In this document: piece after piece, positions 4,628-6,765 of the stretch
Layout: every line of letters starts with the position of its first letter
How positions within the stretch are numbered: the first letter of the stretch is position 1
NCBI GenBank assembly: GCA_937138955.1
Contig: CAKZPJ010000054.1
Span: 1-6,765 of the forward strand
Reading direction: 5' to 3'
DNA from: an uncultured Flammeovirgaceae bacterium
Lineage (GTDB): Bacteria > Bacteroidota > Bacteroidia > Cytophagales > Cyclobacteriaceae
DNA: 6,765 bases
Made by a program: the position numbers and the translations under genes
Notes under the pieces: model-generated
Database searches by the model: none
Told to the model about the DNA's origin: nothing
Seen by the model: only the letters and a program-made list of their open reading frames with translations

Positions 4628-6765
4628 ATGATCAACACACTCATTGGCAATCTGGGCCACTTCTTTGTTATCTCTTCCTTCATTGCCTCTTTAGTAGCCG
4701 CTTACGCGTACATTACGGCTACGGTAGAAAAAGACGTTATTAAGTCTCAAGCCTGGAAACGCTTTGCTCGCGTGGCTTTCTATCTGCACGGCGGATTGGT
4801 TATTGGAGTGGTTGGCAGCTTATTTTACATTATCTATAACCATCTGTTTGAGTATCACTATGCTTGGAGCCACTCTTCGCTGAGCCTTCCGGTGTACTAT
4901 ATGATTTCCTGCTTTTGGGAAGGTCAGGAGGGAAGCTTTCTGCTGTGGATTTTCTGGCACGTAATCTTAGGCTTCGTTCTTATCCGTACCAATCGCGAAA
5001 CGGGTTGGGAAGCTCCGGTGATGGCGGTATTTGCGCTAGTACAAGCTTTTCTGGCCTCCATGATTATGGGAACCGTCATTCCGGGAATTGAACTGAAAAT
5101 TGGTAGCTCTCCTTTTTTGCTACTGCGCGATGTAATGGTCGATGCCCCGGTCTTTGCCATGAATCCTGATTTTCGTCCCGCAGATGGAACTGGTCTGAAT
5201 CCATTACTACAGAACTACTGGATGGTGATTCATCCACCTACGCTGTTCTTAGGCTTTGCTACTACGCTGGTTCCGTTCGCATTTTGTATGGCCGGTATTT
5301 GGCGGAAGCGATACGAAAGCTGGATAAAGCCTGCTTTGCCCTGGGCTATTTTTTCCGCTGCTGTTCTCGGTCTGGGAATTATGATGGGAGCTTACTGGGC
5401 CTACGAGACACTAAACTTCGGCGGTTACTGGAACTGGGATCCAGTAGAAAACGCAGTGTATATTCCTTGGCTGGTTTTAGTAGCAAGTATTCATACCCTA
5501 ATCATCTTCAAAAATAATGGGACAGCACTGAAAACTTCTATCGTGCTGGTGATTACCACGTTTGTGCTGATTTTGTACAGTACATTCCTGACTCGTAGTG
5601 GAATTCTAGGGAATGCTTCGGTGCATTCGTTCACTGACCTTGGTCTATCGGGACAACTACTGATCTACATGTTATTCTTTACCGTAGCCGCTATCATTCT
5701 ATCGGCCGTTCACTGGAAAGATATTCCCACCTCCGAGAAAGAAGCATCAGCGTACAGCCGAGAGTTCTGGATTTTTATTGGAGCTACTACGCTCTGCTTG
5801 ATGTCTTTTCAGGTACTGGTGCCAACGTCTATTCCAGTGTATAACGCTATTATAGAAGCTTTTGGTGGAGTATCGAATGTAGCACCTCCTGCCGATCAAA
5901 TTGAGTTTTATACTAAGTTTCAGCTCTGGTTTGCGATTGCCATTGCGCTGCTATCCGGCACTGGGCAGTTTTTCTTCTGGCGCAAAATGAACCCTGAAAA
6001 GCTAAAAAGTGAGCTGTCTATTCCGCTGATCATCACCTTACTAGTTAGTGCGGGAGCCATGTTGATTGGAAAGGTGACGAACCCAGTTTACATTCTGCTG
6101 CTTACCGTTTCAGTGTATTCTATTGTAGCAAATGGAAAAATATTACTGCGCTTTGGAAGGGAAAACTTCCAGTTAGCAGGGGGCTCTATTTCGCATATTG
6201 GCGTAGCGATGATTTTTATTGGTATTCTCTTTTCATCAGGTTACTCTAATGTGGTTTCTATCAATGAATCAGGGCTATTAATTTTTAAAGATAATCCGGG
6301 TAATGAAAATCTGGAGAATACTTTACTGTGGATCAACGAACCACGTAACATGGATAAGTACGAGCTGATCTATAAAGGTCAGCGAGTAGATGCTAGAGAT
6401 GTTCCCGTTTATGTAGAGAAAGACTTATTGCGCCCCACTGAAAAGCCATTTCTGACCGTAGCAGTAGATGAGTTTACCTACGAAGGAACCCGTTATTTCG
6501 CTAAGGGTGATACGGTACAGATTCATCCGGAAAACACGTATCATGAGGTTCAATATACCGATCGGCAAACAGGCAAACAATTCACATTATACCCCCGTTC
6601 GCAGGTAAACCCCAACATGGGCTTAATTGCTTCCCCCGATATTATACGATCACTTACTAAAGATTTATATACGCACGTATCGGCTATTCCCCCTACTACT
6701 GAAGAAAAAGAGTGGGCTGAGATGGAAGAACTGGAAATTAAAATGGGAGAACAGTTCTTTGCGAA
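4628..6765 (+). CDS. ccmF: Heme lyase subunit CcmF, 3' end cut by window
   Basis: CcmF is the large inner-membrane protein that takes heme from CcmE and ligates it to the CxxCH motif of apocytochromes c. The frame is open for 712 codons plus two bases with no stop, so the C-terminus is missing. About fourteen hydrophobic helices lie between residues 10 and 537. The WWD domain is GAYWAYETLNFGGYWNWDPVENA (254-276). All four histidines expected for the family are seen: His202 (MVIHPPTLFLG), His289 (ASIHTLIIF), His333 (LTRSGILGNASVHSF) and His523 (GGSISHIGVAM). A soluble, presumably periplasmic region follows from about 540 and is still running at the edge, so the protein is already longer than the roughly 650 residues of the Escherichia coli protein; long forms are usual in Bacteroidota. 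The ATG at 4628 is chosen because MINTLIGNLGHFFVISSF is the typical first helix. It lies 183 nt after ccmE. Confidence 0.96.
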   Translation, partial: MINTLIGNLGHFFVISSFIASLVAAYAYITATVEKDVIKSQAWKRFARVAFYLHGGLVIGVVGSLFYIIYNHLFEYHYAWSHSSLSLPVYYMISCFWEGQEGSFLLWIFWHVILGFVLIRTNRETGWEAPVMAVFALVQAFLASMIMGTVIPGIELKIGSSPFLLLRDVMVDAPVFAMNPDFRPADGTGLNPLLQNYWMVIHPPTLFLGFATTLVPFAFCMAGIWRKRYESWIKPALPWAIFSAAVLGLGIMMGAYWAYETLNFGGYWNWDPVENAVYIPWLVLVASIHTLIIFKNNGTALKTSIVLVITTFVLILYSTFLTRSGILGNASVHSFTDLGLSGQLLIYMLFFTVAAIILSAVHWKDIPTSEKEASAYSREFWIFIGATTLCLMSFQVLVPTSIPVYNAIIEAFGGVSNVAPPADQIEFYTKFQLWFAIAIALLSGTGQFFFWRKMNPEKLKSELSIPLIITLLVSAGAMLIGKVTNPVYILLLTVSVYSIVANGKILLRFGRENFQLAGGSISHIGVAMIFIGILFSSGYSNVVSINESGLLIFKDNPGNENLENTLLWINEPRNMDKYELIYKGQRVDARDVPVYVEKDLLRPTEKPFLTVAVDEFTYEGTRYFAKGDTVQIHPENTYHEVQYTDRQTGKQFTLYPRSQVNPNMGLIASPDIIRSLTKDLYTHVSAIPPTTEEKEWAEMEELEIKMGEQFFA

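Noticed and set aside
4864..5160. Overlapping open frames on both strands inside ccmF
   Set aside because: The ccmF frame is continuous with conserved helices here, so these are alternative-frame shadows.
5284..5517. 77-codon plus-strand open frame inside ccmF
   Set aside because: It covers the WWD domain of ccmF in the wrong frame; no independent support.

Overview
The window looks like chromosome of a Bacteroidota species, most likely a Cytophagales-type marine or environmental bacterium (inferred). The supporting signs are a lipoprotein signal peptide followed by an acidic segment, no clear Shine-Dalgarno sequences before any start, a Bacteroidota-style CcmC (WGAFWVNDPKLNG), a CcmD-like protein with its own signal peptide, and a CcmE with a Cys-type (CPSKY) heme site. 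The sequence is moderately AT-rich and codon use looks uniform, with no integrase, transposase, tRNA or CRISPR.

Layout. Positions 28-900 (minus strand) hold rfbA/rmlA, glucose-1-phosphate thymidylyltransferase, complete. It is transcribed away from the rest across a short divergent region. Everything else is on the plus strand: ccmB (about 1022-1690), a 28-nt hairpin just after its stop, a GH18 chitinase-type lipoprotein (1752-2960), ccmC (about 3062-3775), a ccmD-like gene that overlaps the end of ccmC by 62 nt (3714-3962), an 80-nt gap carrying an 8-bp periodic AACAAT repeat, ccmE (4043-4444), a 183-nt gap with a terminator-like hairpin and a doubtful 39-codon ORF, and ccmF (4628 onward), which runs off the right edge after 712 codons.

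The plus-strand genes are a cytochrome c maturation System I cluster. CcmB with CcmC handles heme delivery across the inner membrane, CcmD assists release of the heme-CcmE complex, CcmE is the periplasmic heme chaperone, and CcmF carries out heme ligation to apocytochromes. CcmA (the ATPase) and the thiol-redox partners CcmG/CcmH are not in this window. The chitinase has no obvious mechanistic link to heme and interrupts the run between ccmB and ccmC.

I do not see a clearly undescribed system. The points most worth a second look are the GH18 gene inside the ccm cluster, a ccmC/ccmD junction that looks one base away from a clean TAATG stop-start, the Cys-type CcmE, and the ccmE-ccmF gap.
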